Shown: piece after piece, positions 46,070 through 57,826 of the stretch
Layout: every line of letters starts with the position of its first letter
Position numbering within the stretch: the stretch's first letter is position 1
DNA from: Coenobita brevimanus
Taxonomy: Eukaryota > Arthropoda > Malacostraca > Decapoda > Coenobitidae
Assembly: GCA_032717465.1 (NCBI GenBank)
Contig: CM064732.1
Span: 34,592,455 to 34,656,454, forward strand
Reading direction: 5' to 3'
DNA length: 64,000 bases
Program-made: the position numbers and the translations under genes
The notes under the pieces: model-generated
What the model was told of the DNA's origin: nothing
Databases searched by the model: none
Seen by the model: the letters and a program-made list of their open reading frames with translations, nothing else

Positions 46070-46250
46070 TTCTGACCGAAGGGTCGGAGGATCGAATCCA
46101 CCCAAGGGTCATTGGTAGACAACAGGAAGGGCATCCGGTCATAAAATGCTACATGCTCCAGTCCAAAGTCCTCTACCCAAGGGCAACGCCTTAGCCCTTC
46201 AGGGATACCTGGCGTAAAAGCAAATTATTTATTTTACTTATTTTTTTTTA
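46064..46250 (+). mobile_element. tRNA-derived SINE, right copy, head truncated at the palindrome centre
   Basis: Starts at GCTCCATTCTGACCGAAGGG, so the A-box part of the head is missing, and then repeats the left copy: a B-box-like GATCGAATCC, the AGGAAGGGCATCCGG core and the same tail near 46,215-46,250. The truncation point is the palindrome turning point, so this copy comes from inverted duplication and not from a separate insertion. Confidence 0.8.
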
Positions 46251-47133
46251 GTTACTGCTGTTTAACCTCTTCATGAATCAGTTAAATTATCGGTCTGGTT
46301 TCCTCCCCTCCCCACTTTTTTCTTTCATTTGTTATAATAGCTTAGCATTCAAATTTTTTCAACAGTAAGTTTGCCATCCTGTCGGGGAACTCCACTTTAC
46401 CCTTCCTGTTAGTCACGTTTTCTTAATTTCTTGCAATCATGAATTCTTTCTTGTTTAGTTGAGGCAGGCACTTCTGCCCTTCGAATTAACTGATTCCGAC
46501 TATTCCTGGACACAATTACCAGCCTATGACCTAGCTGTGTCTGCAAGATTTTGGTTGCTAGGCAACTACTCATTCCCTTCCGATGGCCGAAAACCCACTT
46601 TTTCGTGCTTTTCACATTTTGAGCTGTACAGTAGAAGCGTTACTAATTGGCGTAGAAAGTGCTGACTTCTTTAGGTATAATCTTGAGGTTATTCTCTGTT
46701 GGAAGTGTTCCATCCATTTTTCCCCCTCTCTCCTTTAGTTTTCAAGAGGGAACTCTGGGAAGATTAACCTCAGCATTCCTAGCAACCAGAACTGGTTTTC
46801 AAAAAGTCCTCCTAGTTTTCCAGTAGTTCAATGGAATTGAATGAAAGTTTGCATACTTATAGACATTAATACCAAAATAGAGAAAAACATGATTTGAGAA
46901 ACAAGCTAAGTTGATAAAGGAAAAAAATAGAGAATTAGTGAAAAGGAAAGATATTCTACATATAGATTTAAGAAGAGATAAAAAGGCAGTTAAATGGCAG
47001 AGAAATAAACAGATACATGAAGTGTTGGCAATTAGTTGAGCAAAAATAAGGAAATATATAGTAGCCAAATACGTAGAATTTGGAACACTTAAAGGTACTA
47101 ATGAGAGAGCAAGTAAACAACCGAGCAAAGAAA

Positions 47134-47135
<2 letters not shown>

Positions 47136-47192
<57 letters not shown>
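47136..47192. repeat. (CA)n microsatellite
   Basis: About 57 bp of pure CA. Confidence 0.97.
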
Positions 47193-47195
<3 letters not shown>

Positions 47196-47304
47196 ACATA
47201 CTGTACAGTACACACTAAGATATTTACTGGTATTAACTTCACTAATTGCATTGTATATGTATGTGTACATCAACATATAAATGTTCAAGACAATATTTAT
47301 TACT

Positions 47305-47745
47305 GAATGAAATTGAAAGGGTTTTCATATCATTAACCCTCCTCCTCTTACTGGCTCCCTTCAACCTCTGTCTCCTTGATGCATTGCTATATCTTTATCT
47401 CACTTCCATTGTTAATTCAAGGGTCACTGCCCCTCTGAAATGCCTGCTTGCATCCCTCCACCACCTCGGTGAGTGCGTACCATCCATTTGGCAGCAAACT
47501 CACGTCCAAGTCACTAATGCAAGAGTTAACCGTTAAACAGAGTCATGAATTTATGTAACAGATCAACTCTGGAACTGTCTTCCTTTATCTGCGTTTCCTA
47601 CTGCCTGTGAAATCCGGTCTTGTGCATGCAATGTGTCTAGGCATCTCGAAATGAAGGGATCTTGAATTTTGCTGTTTTTTTTTTTTTCTTTGTAGGAAAC
47701 AATCTTGCCAGCTTCTAGCCTTTGGTTCCATCTTCCTTGCATAAA
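47305..47745 (+). pseudogene. Jockey-like LINE, decayed 3' fragment (subfamily 1)
   Basis: LTLLLLLAPFNLCLLDALL and APLKCLLASLHHL are out-of-frame readings of the family's C-terminal region, as the DNA aligns with 32,870-33,060 (minus) and 44,000-44,130. CTCTGGAACTGTCTTCC near 47,567 and the 3'-UTR word CCTTTGGTTCCATCTTCCTT near 47,720 follow. It is shorter and more diverged than the other subfamily-1 copies and runs into a CA-rich patch without a poly-A. Confidence 0.72.
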
Positions 47746-48545
47746 TGCACACACACACACAAACACACATATCCAAGGACTGAGTGCTTTGCAGAGAGCC
47801 TGGCATATCCATAAATATATTAAACCCATATGAAACTACACTACGTGCTGCACAGTGAATATTATATGCATACAAAAGCTTCAATGGCTTGAATTGCGCA
47901 TACTTGTTTTGAGGTACTTTTGGCTCGAGACTAGGGTTCGAACCCAAAACGTGGCGGACATTTAAGGTGCTTGCTTGTAGTATTCCCTTTCATGTATTAG
48001 TATGTTTGCACCTGTCAATTTTACTGCTGACATAGGCAGACTACCACTCACAAACACAGCCATTACAACACTTCAGCGGTCACATATATCACTCTTCCTA
48101 CTGACACCCCTTTTCTATTTGTACTTAGCTAGGATGGGGAAGGGCTATTCCTGGTTATCATTGTAGCTCTACAGAGAAGGTCCACTCTTGTGGTGGACCT
48201 CGTGTGGAGTCTGATAGAGATGCTATTTATTTCAGTTCATATGAGGCCCACCGCAGTATTGGACCTTCTCCGTGGTGGGAGAGGCCTTCTTTCATTTCAG
48301 TATAATTGAAGGTAGCCGATTAAATCTAAAAAAAAAAAAAAACGTCATCAGAGTGAATGGGTTATCAATTGTATATCTGATCATATGTCATTATTCTCCC
48401 TAACACTGCTAGGCTTCTATCACCTCCTCCTTTATAGTATAATTTCACGAGAATTTTTCCTGTAACGCTTGGCTATTCTTGCCATCCTACCATCCCTTCC
48501 TCTTGGGTATTACCAGATGGACTGTCTAGATAAGCTTAGAGTAAA

Positions 48546-48548
<3 letters not shown>
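47746..48548. other. No gene seen
   Basis: Unique-looking sequence. AGAAGGTCCA near 48,175 and its complement TGGACCTTCT near 48,262 form a loose inverted pair around GTGGTGGACC words. No RNA gene fold was convincing. Confidence 0.4.

Positions 48549-48639
<91 letters not shown>
48549..48639. repeat. (AT)n microsatellite
   Basis: About 90 bp of pure AT. Confidence 0.98.
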
Positions 48640-48642
<3 letters not shown>

Positions 48643-48846
48643 AGAATAAATGAAGTTATGATTTTATGCTAAAACTCGATTTTTATTTAATTTTTCTTGA
48701 CCTTGCTGTATCCCCCCTCCCCAGTTTTTTTTTTTACTTACTTTTGTTTCCTGTAATACAGTTATTTGTTATTTTGATAAATGTCTGCAACCAGCATGCC
48801 AATTAAGGATTTTCGTCTGATTATTTAACGTCATTGTGACTGACTT

Positions 48847-48848
<2 letters not shown>

Positions 48849-48902
<54 letters not shown>
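48849..48902. repeat. (CT)n microsatellite
   Basis: About 54 bp of pure CT. Confidence 0.97.
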
Positions 48903-48906
<4 letters not shown>

Positions 48907-49269
48907 TTAGCTCATAATTTTTCTTCTCGCCTTACCATTTATCTGTCTATCTGAATATTAATCTAACTGACGGATTTAGGGATGAGAATAGAACATCCAT
49001 ATGTTATGAATGTTGTTACCTTCTACACTCAGATCGTCACCTGTCTTTTTAGAATCCTGCCTGAATCACCATCCCGCACATCCTCAACTAAAAATTCCTA
49101 ACAACACCTGACCCAATTCCATCTCTGAAGGGACAACACATGTCTGATCCTAGGTTGAGGTAGGGAGCTCTTATTGTACCGTATGGTTTTTAAAAAGTTC
49201 CAACAAACTTGCAGCGTCGGCCTCTATTGGTCATCTAATGGTGGCTATCGACGCTGCTCGATCTCTCGC

Positions 49270-49400
49270 AGCCTTCCTTGTTCAGTCCCGTATTCCTGAG
49301 GTCCTTCCACTTTATTACTGGGTTTGCCAACATATGACCCACGAGCCTGGACTCCGACCCGTAAACCTAATCAGACCGGTCTGCCAGTATGCTCCACTAC
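49270..49400 (+). repeat. Dispersed repeat piece, copy 1
   Basis: CCCGTATTCCTGAGGTCCTT and GGGTTTGCCAACATATGACC here resemble CCCGGTATCCTGACTCCTAT and GGATATGCCAAAAACATTCC at 49,939-49,973, in the same order and strand. Diverged, no coding content. Confidence 0.4.
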
Positions 49401-49631
49401 ATTCACAAAAAATATGCCCGCTTTTCACTTACTCAGTAAATGAAAACGAGATAAGTCTTGCCATGGCTATTAAATACTATGGCAAACACTAGTTAGAAGG
49501 GAATAGTTTGGTCGAAAAAATAATTCGCAATTGAATGGAATACTCCAGCTCTTCTTCTCGAGCCTGGCAGCCTAGTACTGGGAAATTTTTGCTTGAGAAA
49601 CAGCATCAAATATCCTATCATATATCCAATA

Positions 49632-49815
49632 CTGTTGTTATTATTATTATTAATATTATTATTATTAATATTATTATTATTAATATTATTATTATTATTG
49701 TTAATAATAAATAATATGTATTAATAATAAATAATAATTATTATTATTAGTATTATTACTATTATCGCAATCATCATCATCATCATCATCGTCATTATCA
49801 TCATCATCATCAATC
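49632..49815. repeat. (ATT)n then (ATC)n imperfect trinucleotide array
   Basis: TTATTA units with TAA interruptions to about 49,765, then CATCATCAT to 49,812. Confidence 0.9.
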
Positions 49816-49924
49816 CTGGACCTCTCTTTCCCACACCTAGGGCAGTGGGGTGAGGAGTAGCAATGTTCAGACAGCCCAAATTTGCCCAGTCCTATGGGAC
49901 ACTTGCTTCCATCTCACTCATCAT

Positions 49925-50010
49925 TCAAGCCTCCCGGTATCCTGACTCCTATTGGATATGCCAAAAACATTCCACCCACGTTGGGCCTGTAGCTAAGTCT
50001 ACTAATACCA
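49925..50010 (+). repeat. Dispersed repeat piece, copy 2
   Basis: The second, diverged copy of the 49,270-49,400 sequence, about 650 bp downstream. Confidence 0.4.
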
Positions 50011-50284
50011 AGTTGGTTCACTTTCTGCTCAGCGCACAGGGAGGTGTAGGCTTGTGTGACGTCAGCTGGCTTAAGGGTAATGGAAAATGTATAAAAGGGG
50101 CAGACTCAAATTAAACATTTATGATAAGTGAAAATAAGAAGAAGGGGAAAGAAGTGCAGACTCGTTTAACCCTGTAATATAGCAGTGTAGGTTCCCTTAC
50201 ACCCTTACACCTTCCCTCACACATTTCAATCCCTTCACCTCACTTCTCCGGACTGAAAATGCTGTCATGGTCAAATGAGTGGAG

Positions 50285-52325
50285 CAAGCACACACTCACC
50301 GTCATGGTCAAGTAGAGTTTCAACTGAACAATGGGGTTTCAGGCCAGAGCCAGTCAACGTCACTACAATGCTCCAGCCCCTCTGCCACACAGCTTGGAAC
50401 TGTTTTAGAAAGGAAGTGATCCGACTTGGTATTAAAGTATACTTAGTTCTGTGAGCTTCACATAAACGTATTCTGGATTGAGTGAATCTGGACACTGCCA
50501 CGTTAAAAGGGGTGCCAAATCCCTGGTCATGCAACTTCTCACAACATTCATCCAGCCAGCTCGATCTCTTGCTCAGTTCCCTAGCCTCACTGGCTTCCAA
50601 ACCTTTCTTCCTCACACACTCAATCTACCAGTAGCTCTCCACCTTCTCCTTTGTCTACCTCTGCCTCACTCCTTCAAATTCGCTCAGATGTACCTTTTTT
50701 ACCACTCTATTGTTATCATTCTCTCTATGCACTGACCATACCATTTCAGTACAGTCTCTTCGCTTCTGATGTCCACCAACTTCCTCACTTCACATATTTC
50801 ACGAATCACATTAGCTTTCGTATCCTGTCCACCCCTTTCTATACTCCATGCATACATTCCTCAGCAGTCCCATCTCCACTGCTCTTACTCTTGACTTTTC
50901 ATTTTCATGCCACATCATTGTCTCACATCCATACGTTAGAGTTGGCACTAACACCTGCTTCATGTAAAGCCTTGTGCAGCTGCAACATTCAAGTTTCCTC
51001 TGTTTTCTTATCAAGGCCTTCATTGCACCAGCTACTATCCTTCCTTGTGTCCAATCTACTTTCAACTTCTTTTGCACATTTTCCTATCTTTTCTATAACT
51101 ATACCCAGGTATTTGAACTCTCACCAATTCCAGTCTCTCTTCCATTCAACGTTACATCGCAAATGGAGTCACCTTCTTCTCTCAGTAACCATCTCTTAAC
51201 TCTTTTCTACATTTACTCGTCAAAGGCACGACGCCTCACAGACATCAAGCAAAACTCTGCACTAGCCTTCCAAGTTCTTGTCTTACCCAAGTGCATTACT
51301 GCATGATCATCAGCAGACAAACAATTTTGAGATATTCCATCCATCACCATTCATTACCAACGCCATCCCTCTCTCCACTACTCGTGTGTTTACTTCTCTC
51401 ATCACCTCAATCCATATACATATTGAACAACCATGGGGACATTTCCACACAACCTTGTCACACGCTCACACCGATCGCAGTGCGACCATCTACTTAGATG
51501 TCCATTAACCCTTACACATGCTTCAATACCATCATAAAAATTCTTGACGGCACCTAGCAGCTTTCCATCTACACCGTACATGCGCATAAACTTTCCACAA
51601 TCCTTTTCTGTCCACTTTGTCTGTACTGCATTTTTCCAGATGCATAAATGCCATAAACACCTTATAGCTCTTTTCTTTAACAATCCTTCTTTGCTATCTG
51701 TCTCAACTGCAAATATTTGATCCAGCACATCCTTTGCCACTCCTAAAGCCACCCTGTTTATCACTCACTAGGACTTCTGATATATGCCTTACTTTCTCTA
51801 TAATTCTTCCAGATATCCTTCCTCACCACACACGGTCAATAAACTTATGCCACGATAATTCTTGCAGTCACTTTGCTTACCTTCATTTTTTGTACAGGGG
51901 TATAATCACAGCCTTTTTCCACACTGCAGGCACAGTTTCTCTCATCCATGCCTTCTTACATATCTCCAAGAAGCTACTTCATTCCACTCTTTCCACTACA
52001 CTTTGGAACATCTCTGCATACACCTCATCAACCCCAGCTGCTTTCCCATTTTTCAGCAGCTTCACAGCACTTCTTTCACCTGTGCCGAATGTCATTGCGT
52101 CTCCTAGCACTGCATTCCTTCTCTGCACTCCCCCAAATAAATCATGTTTACAGCCGCTTTGTTCTCTCTATTCCCATTCATCAGGCTTTCAAAATATTCT
52201 TTCCATCTGGTTCTTACTTCATCCCCGTGGGTTAATGAATCTATCACCTACATCCTTCAAACCATCACTGTATTTCTTTCTGCTTTCACTTCTACATGTC
52301 CGCACCTCTTTCCAGAAGTAACTTC
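50285..52325 (-). pseudogene. Degraded RTE-like LINE, second family (copy H)
   Basis: Minus-strand pieces in order: SYFWKEVRTCRSESRKKYSD near 52,325-52,265, a polymerase start IIPLYK near 51,905, SDKQGGFRSGKGCAG near 51,775-51,728, YGVDGKLLGAVKNFYDG near 51,590-51,530, CLSADDHAVMHL near 51,325-51,290 (the ADD box with Ser before it), QVLVPTLTYGCETM near 50,960-50,920, and a C-terminal KGLEASEARELSKRSSW near 50,610-50,560. The order is that of a non-LTR polymerase with the RTE-like YG-C/S-E box. The sequence is much more diverged than copies A-D, with at least five frame changes and stops, so it is an older, separate family. Confidence 0.68.
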
Positions 52326-52326
52326 C

Positions 52327-52353
52327 TATTATTATTATTATTATTATTATTAT
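52327..52353. repeat. (TTA)n microsatellite
   Basis: Nine TTA units between two LINE fragments. Confidence 0.95.
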
Positions 52354-52379
52354 AAGAGGGGATGTGTATTTAACAAGTT

Positions 52380-53900
52380 CAAGACATCTGACACCAACTG
52401 AGTAACAGAGCAGTTCCGACCTCCAGTCCATCAGCAGGTTCTCGACTCACTACTTCCTGTTACATAATCTCCGGTATTTTTTGGTCTGCCTTTCGCAGCC
52501 CTCCCCCGGAGATGACACCTTATCACATTTCACCACCCAGTTGTCATCCTATATCCTCTCCGAATGCCCGAATCATCTCACTCTGCCTCTCCTCATCTAA
52601 CAAATACCAATACACTCCAGTGCCATCTTTCCACTTAACTCATCAGTTTGTAAACCTTGCATCTCCAGGTCTCTGCATTCAAGGAGATACTACACATCTG
52701 TCTCACATTACTATTATTTCTGCACATTAGCTGGTAGTCTGACGAATATTCTCTTCCTTTACTGTCCAGGCTCACACTGCTGCACAGCATTTTTACTTCT
52801 GACACATGCCGTTACATACAGTACAAAGATTCCATAGCCGCAGAGGGAGAGCCCTTCCTCAGCGTTAGGAGAGGCAAACAGCTCCCTGAACTTCTTCCGT
52901 AACTGCACCCCTCTTTCTAACCATAGAGTGAGCCCCACCTCCAGCACAAAACATGTCCCCCAGACGACAAAACTTTTCTCACCAAACTGAAGAGACTACA
53001 ACCAGCAAGATCCGATCTTTCTATGCCCGACAATCCCCATATACTCTTCCGGCACACTGCACTCACGAAATCTGCATTTGATCTCATAGTCCACTTCTAA
53101 TTCGACTACATCTTTCATGCACCCACTTATCACAAACACTGCAAAAATATGACCAAATAATTGTGTCCCATTCCATCTCTCCACGTCCTAAATCTTCCAT
53201 CAGCCTCCCTTTCATCCTCGGCAATCAACACCAAGTAATAAGCATTAAAGGTATTTCCCATGGACCCCATTTATGAAGTTACCTGAAAGAGCTTAAAGCA
53301 CCATGGCAAATATTATGGGACTCAAGACTGAACCCTGAAAAACTCATCATTCAGCTCTCCATTCATTCTCAACAGTTGTGAGCACCCACCTACATAGCCA
53401 TAACCACTCCCTAAACAACAACTCCTCGATCACAAGCTTTCTCATATCCCACTTCTCCCCCTCGCTATGGACTTTGTCAAAAGCCTTTTTCAAATTTACC
53501 AAAACAAAGTACAGCTCACTTTTCTTTCCTAGATAATTTTCCACAAACTTGTGGCCAATGAATATGGCATCCAGGGGCCCCTTTGCCTGGCATGAACCCA
53601 AACCTCATCTCATCAATATTCACACTTTCCCTAATAATACCTTCTTGGACACTCTCGATTGCCTTCATTATCTTGTCCAATATTTTAATGCCTCCCATGA
53701 TTTCCTCTTTTCCAGAGCATCGCCCTACCGCATTTACACACTTACAATCACTATCTTCAGCCGGAACATTATGGACAACACACTCATATATGATCGTATT
53801 CATCAAGTCAGTAAGTAAACTCGCTCTTAAGGCCTTCAAGGATTTCAGCAGTCAACCCAGACACATCTGTCGTCTTTCCCATTTGCATCCTGTCTGCTGC
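52380..53900 (-). pseudogene. Degraded LINE reverse transcriptase, third family (copy I)
   Basis: The minus strand at 53,839-53,516 reads GGIKILDKIMKAIESVQEG, RESVNIDEMRFGFMPGKGAP; the next piece (53,601-53,347) reads DAIFIGHKFVENYLGKKSE and VLVNLKKAFDKVHSE. These are palm and finger motifs of a LINE polymerase (the IDEMQFGFMPGRGTTDAIF class). The YADD region was not found. Downstream, 52,947-52,759 gives QLRKKFRELFASPNAEEG and then fragments ending near GRAAKGRPKN at about 52,500, which match the post-polymerase domain of the same class. Many stops and frame changes indicate an old copy. Confidence 0.65.
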
Positions 53901-54380
53901 CCCGCTCACAGTAGTTGCATCAATCAAAGGCCAAATACCAAACACTGGATCCGCTGACAAGCCTTTCATATTCCAATCAAATTGATTATTATAATTTCGT
54001 TATAGCAAAATTCACTTCTATTCCAGAAGACCGACCCACGTCATTAACCACCCCCATTACTACCACTATCAAACCAGCCATGAATAACGCATTTCCAGCT
54101 TTCACTGAGAGTGAACAATGAAAGGAGAGTCAAAATGATGAAATTTGAAAGTGTGTGGCGGTTAACCCACGTTCCACACACATAGGTTAATGCTGAGAAA
54201 TTCAGGAAACGGACCATTGTCTTTGTGCCCATTGCCGAACACTTAAACTGAATAATCTCCTTACAGTTCTTTCCCTAATTAATTTTCTCTCATTTCACCA
54301 AACTCTACCCTATCCAAAATGAAAGAAAATCATTCAGGAGAATAAGATACTAATCTCCCGCCAGACCTTTGGCAGCTCCC

Positions 54381-54610
54381 GGCTGATGACTTTGACCTTG
54401 ACCCCGACTGCCCATTTTCGAACTCGTCCAAGATTTTGGCCATATCTTGATACTCTGATAGCTTCACGTTATTAGCTCAAGCCGTTCATAAGATATTAAT
54501 GGTATGAGATTCACACACATACACACACACACATACACGCACACACCAACCAGACACACAGACGCGGGCAAAAACATTATCACTCCGTCTTGCTAAAAGC
54601 AGACGATAAT
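54381..54610 (+). repeat. Dispersed-repeat-like sequence with CA-rich tail
   Basis: GACTTTGACCTTGACCCCGA and CCAAGATTTTGGCCATATCT lead into ACACACATACACGC-type sequence and CAGACACACAGACG. The layout is like the repeat at 35,950-36,465. Family unknown. Confidence 0.4.
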
Positions 54611-54619
54611 AAGTTTTCC

Positions 54620-54907
54620 TCATACCACGCAACAATTCCCACCTAACCTACCTATCCGAGCTTACAGCTCTTTCATCATTCCCCAACCCATCCCCACATT
54701 CCCTACTCAACTCCCCATCTCCACATCTATGCGTCCCCAAATCCTCTTCCATCCTTACATCCACACCGATCCTCTTATCTCCATCCAGTCCCCACCCATC
54801 CACACTTCCCCACCTCCCCATCAGTTCTTGTTTATATCCACTTAAGCACCCGTTCCTGCTTCCTAATTATTTCCCTCTTCCCCCCTTCCCGCCCACCCTG
54901 TCTTCCC
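54620..54907. other. C-rich, low-G sequence up to the gap
   Basis: CCCCATCT/CCACATCC words dominate the plus strand. No gene recognised. Confidence 0.5.
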
Positions 54908-55007
54908 NNNNNNNNNNNNNNNNNNNNNNNNNNNNNNNNNNNNNNNNNNNNNNNNNNNNNNNNNNNNNNNNNNNNNNNNNNNNNNNNNNNNNNNNNNNNN
55001 NNNNNNN
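54908..55007. other. Assembly gap (100 N)
   Basis: Exactly 100 unknown bases, a customary placeholder length, so the true distance is unknown. The gap lies beside C-rich DNA and a CA/CGCA array. Confidence 0.99.
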
Positions 55008-55049
55008 CTCTCCATCACTGTCTTATAGGTGCGGCATCCACCATTGGTA

Positions 55050-55053
55050 GGAA

Positions 55054-55086
<33 letters not shown>

Positions 55087-55170
55087 CACACGCACACGCA
55101 CACGCACACGCACACGCACACGCACACGCACACGCACACATACGCACGCACGCACGCACGCACGCACGCA
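55050..55170. repeat. (CA)n/(CGCACA)n/(CGCA)n compound array
   Basis: CA units, then CACACG and CGCA units, about 120 bp. Arg/Ala/Cys- and His/Thr-rich frames here are artefacts. Confidence 0.95.
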
Positions 55171-56101
55171 CACATTCCCTTTCAAAATGTAAAGGCAAGT
55201 TAATTTGCTGGTGTCTTCGTATTACAGATAATTTTGTGGTATTTCACAAGTTTCTTTTCCCTAGTCCGGTGTCCGTGACTGCACTACCATCTTAATCTTT
55301 TTTTTCCTGATTCTTTTTTTTTTCAGTAAATAACAGTACCGGGTACGTGATGAAGAGGCGAAAGTCTGTGAAGCAGTAGATGAAGCCAAGTGTGAAACAT
55401 TATCCCAGTCTTACGTTCCGATGATTTTGCTATTGATCCAACTGCCCTTTGGAAAAAGCTGTCATTGTTAAGTCAGAACTCTTACTGCATGATTAAGCAA
55501 AAGGTTCCCCGTTTTATTCTTCTGATCAGAGGCATCAGATATCGAAAAGCATATGAACGAAAACTGTATTTAAGAAAGAAGGGCAGTCATCAGCCTATGA
55601 TAAAAGTTCGTTCATGGAAGTCAGGATAGTTTCCTCAGCAGAATTTTGCTAAGACTTTTCGAAAGTTCATTTTCACAAGTTTTCTTACTATTTTTGAGGT
55701 TCCTTTTTTCAGTAAAGGTTTTAAGATATTGTTCAACAAGATTTTCAAGGAGTATTATAAAAATTTTCAAGAGTTGTTTTCAAGACTTCTTTTTCCCTCG
55801 AACAACAGCACGACTATTTGATTAAAGCCATTCGCATAAGCGATGGAAAGTGAATGAAAGGATCGTTCCCGGATGCAAATAAATAAATAAATAAATAAAA
55901 CCGACATAAACTTGGCCGTAGACTTTTCCCGAGAGATGCATGTTCCAGTCGTACTCGTACCTCTCATCATCGTTGGGAGAGTGGTTGGGGAGTTACTAAG
56001 AGAGTGGATGAATGAGAGGATAGGAGTAACTGAGGGGGAGTGCACATAGGTGGCTAGGAGTGACTGGGGAGCTGGTGATGAATGAGTGGGTAGGAGATAG
56101 A
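55171..56101. other. No gene seen
   Basis: Unique-looking sequence; (AAAT)n at about 55,879-55,899. No recognised domain. Confidence 0.45.
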
Positions 56102-56159
56102 GAGAGAGCGAGAGAGAGAGAGAATGCCTATGAGTGACAGAGAAGAGGAAAGTGAGTGG

Positions 56160-56850
56160 GTAAGAGTCCATTTTCCATCCTCCCTCTCATTATTTCTCTG
56201 CTCTGTCTTATTCTCTCCGTCTTCTCTTCTGCCATTCTCGCTCTTTCCTCTCTACTTTCTCCTCCTTTCTTCTTCTTTCTCTTTCATCTCCCCACCCCCC
56301 ACATACACCTTTCATATCCTTCTCATCCTTCCTTCCTTCTTTCTTTCTCTTTTTCCTTCCTTTTTGCCTTTGTCTTTGTCAGCTTGACTGCATTATAGTC
56401 TTCCAACGCATTCCCGGCTTCTGTCACCTCCCCCTCCCCTTTCTGTATCGCTCTTTATTCACCCTTAGTCATTCCCCAGTCTCTTTCATTCCCTCTTCTT
56501 CCCTCCTTCTTCATTCTCTCTCCCTCCACTTGAGGGAGTAGCAACAGCGTTGCTTTTATTCACTCTTCCTCCTTCCAATTCAACACTTATTTTTTCTTTT
56601 CTCCTTCTCCTTCATTCCTTTGTACTTTTCTTCTTTATGTCTTCCTCCTTCGTCGCGAGAAATAGCAACAGTGCAGTCTTTCTTCCTTCCTTTCTTCTCT
56701 CCATCACGTTTCTTTGTGTCTTCTTCCTGTCATCCTTTCCTCTCTCCATCCAGCCCCCTCCCCGACAAAATAACAACAGCGAAATCTTTTATGCCTCTCC
56801 TCATTTAATTATTTTTCCCTTTTTACCCTCCATCCCCTGACAAAAAGATC
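56160..56850. repeat. Pyrimidine-rich tract
   Basis: The plus strand is mainly C and T in CTTTCTTCC-like words for about 700 bp, the mirror composition of the purine tracts at 15.6 and 22.8 kb. Ser/Leu/Phe/Pro frames are compositional. Confidence 0.75.
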
Positions 56851-57294
56851 ATGAGGAAGGAATTAACTTTTATCACTGGGATGAATAGGTGTCCGTCCGT
56901 TGAGCTGAGCGGCAGGGCGGCTGGTCGAGCGTAGATATTTCGTTTCCAGGCCAGAACTCACAAAGTATTCCACTTATAGTGTCATGAAATTTCACGTAGT
57001 CATGTGCCTTACCAAGTGAAATGGTACCTTGTAACAGGTAGGATGCTGTGTCTTAAGTAGATTTTTTAAAGATAGAGAGAAAGTAAAAAGAAATCCAGAG
57101 ATTTCAATGGAGCATGCGCATAGGAATCTGCAGGGCCCAAGTTATGTGTTGCTCTAGGCGTTCTCATTAAACCCACCTTAAAAAAAATAAAGATGGGGGT
57201 GGGGGGGGGGAGGTCAGGGCCGTTGTGCGCTCGGTTAGGTGTGCAGGGAGGTGGGGGGAATGTGCTTAGTCAGGAGGAGAGTTGCAGTAGCATA
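56851..57294 (+). repeat. Partly repeat-like sequence, family unknown
   Basis: GATATTTCGTTTCCAGGCCA and GTGTCATGAAATTTCACGTA near 56,930-56,995 are in the style of dispersed invertebrate repeats with formulaic text. A G-run occurs at 57,195-57,210. Membership is inference from style only. Confidence 0.3.
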
Positions 57295-57545
57295 GCGTTG
57301 GCTATATTTTCCCCGACTCTTTCCTTTTTTTCTCCCTCCGCCCCTATAGTCCTCGTTCCGTTCCTTCTCCCTCATTCCTTCTCAATGAAAATTGTAGCAG
57401 CAACGAAACTGTTCTCAACTCCCTCTCTCAATCTCGATCTCTCTTTGAAAACTTCATCTTTATTCTTTCCTTTCCTCCCACCCTCCCTCCCTCCCTTCTT
57501 CCTGTCTCCTTTCCTGTCACCGAGATATCAGCAGCCATGTAGCCT
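57295..57545. repeat. Pyrimidine-rich tract
   Basis: About 250 bp dominated by C and T on the plus strand, similar to 56,160-56,850. Confidence 0.65.
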
Positions 57546-57785
57546 ATCTGTCTTCTCTTTCCTCTTAATTATTCCCCAGTAACTTTCAATCACTTTTTCA
57601 ATCATTTGTTTTGACCTTAATCCTTTCCTAGGACCGGCAGTACGCGTTCTCACCTTACTCTTGACCATTCACGTTCACCTTCACTAAGCTTTCTCTGTTA
57701 TCTCCGACTTTGACATTCTGCTTCTTATTTTCTGAATTTTGCCGTTTCGCTCTTATTATCTTCCTTTCGTTACATACTGATGTAC

Positions 57786-57787
<2 letters not shown>

Positions 57788-57824
<37 letters not shown>
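57788..57824. repeat. (CT)n microsatellite
   Basis: About 37 bp of pure CT. Confidence 0.95.

Positions 57825-57826
<2 letters not shown>

Larger units (their letters stand above)
45236..46868. repeat. Large near-perfect inverted repeat (arms about 805 bp, spacer 23 bp)
   Basis: Left arm 45,236-46,040 and right arm 46,064-46,868 are reverse complements about 46,052, so that paired positions sum to 92,104. I count about seven differences, for example A/G near 45,669 against 46,435, and C/T at 46,035 against 46,069, so identity is near 99%. The 23-bp spacer lies between GGAGC (46,036-46,040) and GCTCC (46,064-46,068), inside the tRNA-like head of a SINE. Mirror-image open frames, such as 45,439-45,645 minus and 46,459-46,665 plus, are a product of the palindrome and have no known domain. 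Confidence 0.95.

Noticed and set aside
45990..46080. A functional tRNA gene on the minus strand
   Set aside because: A-box- and B-box-like words are present, but no complete cloverleaf with acceptor pairing was found and a SINE body follows, so it is a SINE head.
45439..46665. Two pairs of 68-residue frames identical on opposite strands
   Set aside because: They are mirror images produced by the palindrome; none shows a domain.
48170..48275. A structured RNA suggested by repeated GGTCCA/TGGACC words
   Set aside because: The paired words are about 80 bp apart with no consistent secondary structure between, and no promoter boxes or tail.
50478..53957. Plus-strand Ser/Leu/His-rich frames
   Set aside because: They are the antisense of degraded LINE fragments on the minus strand.
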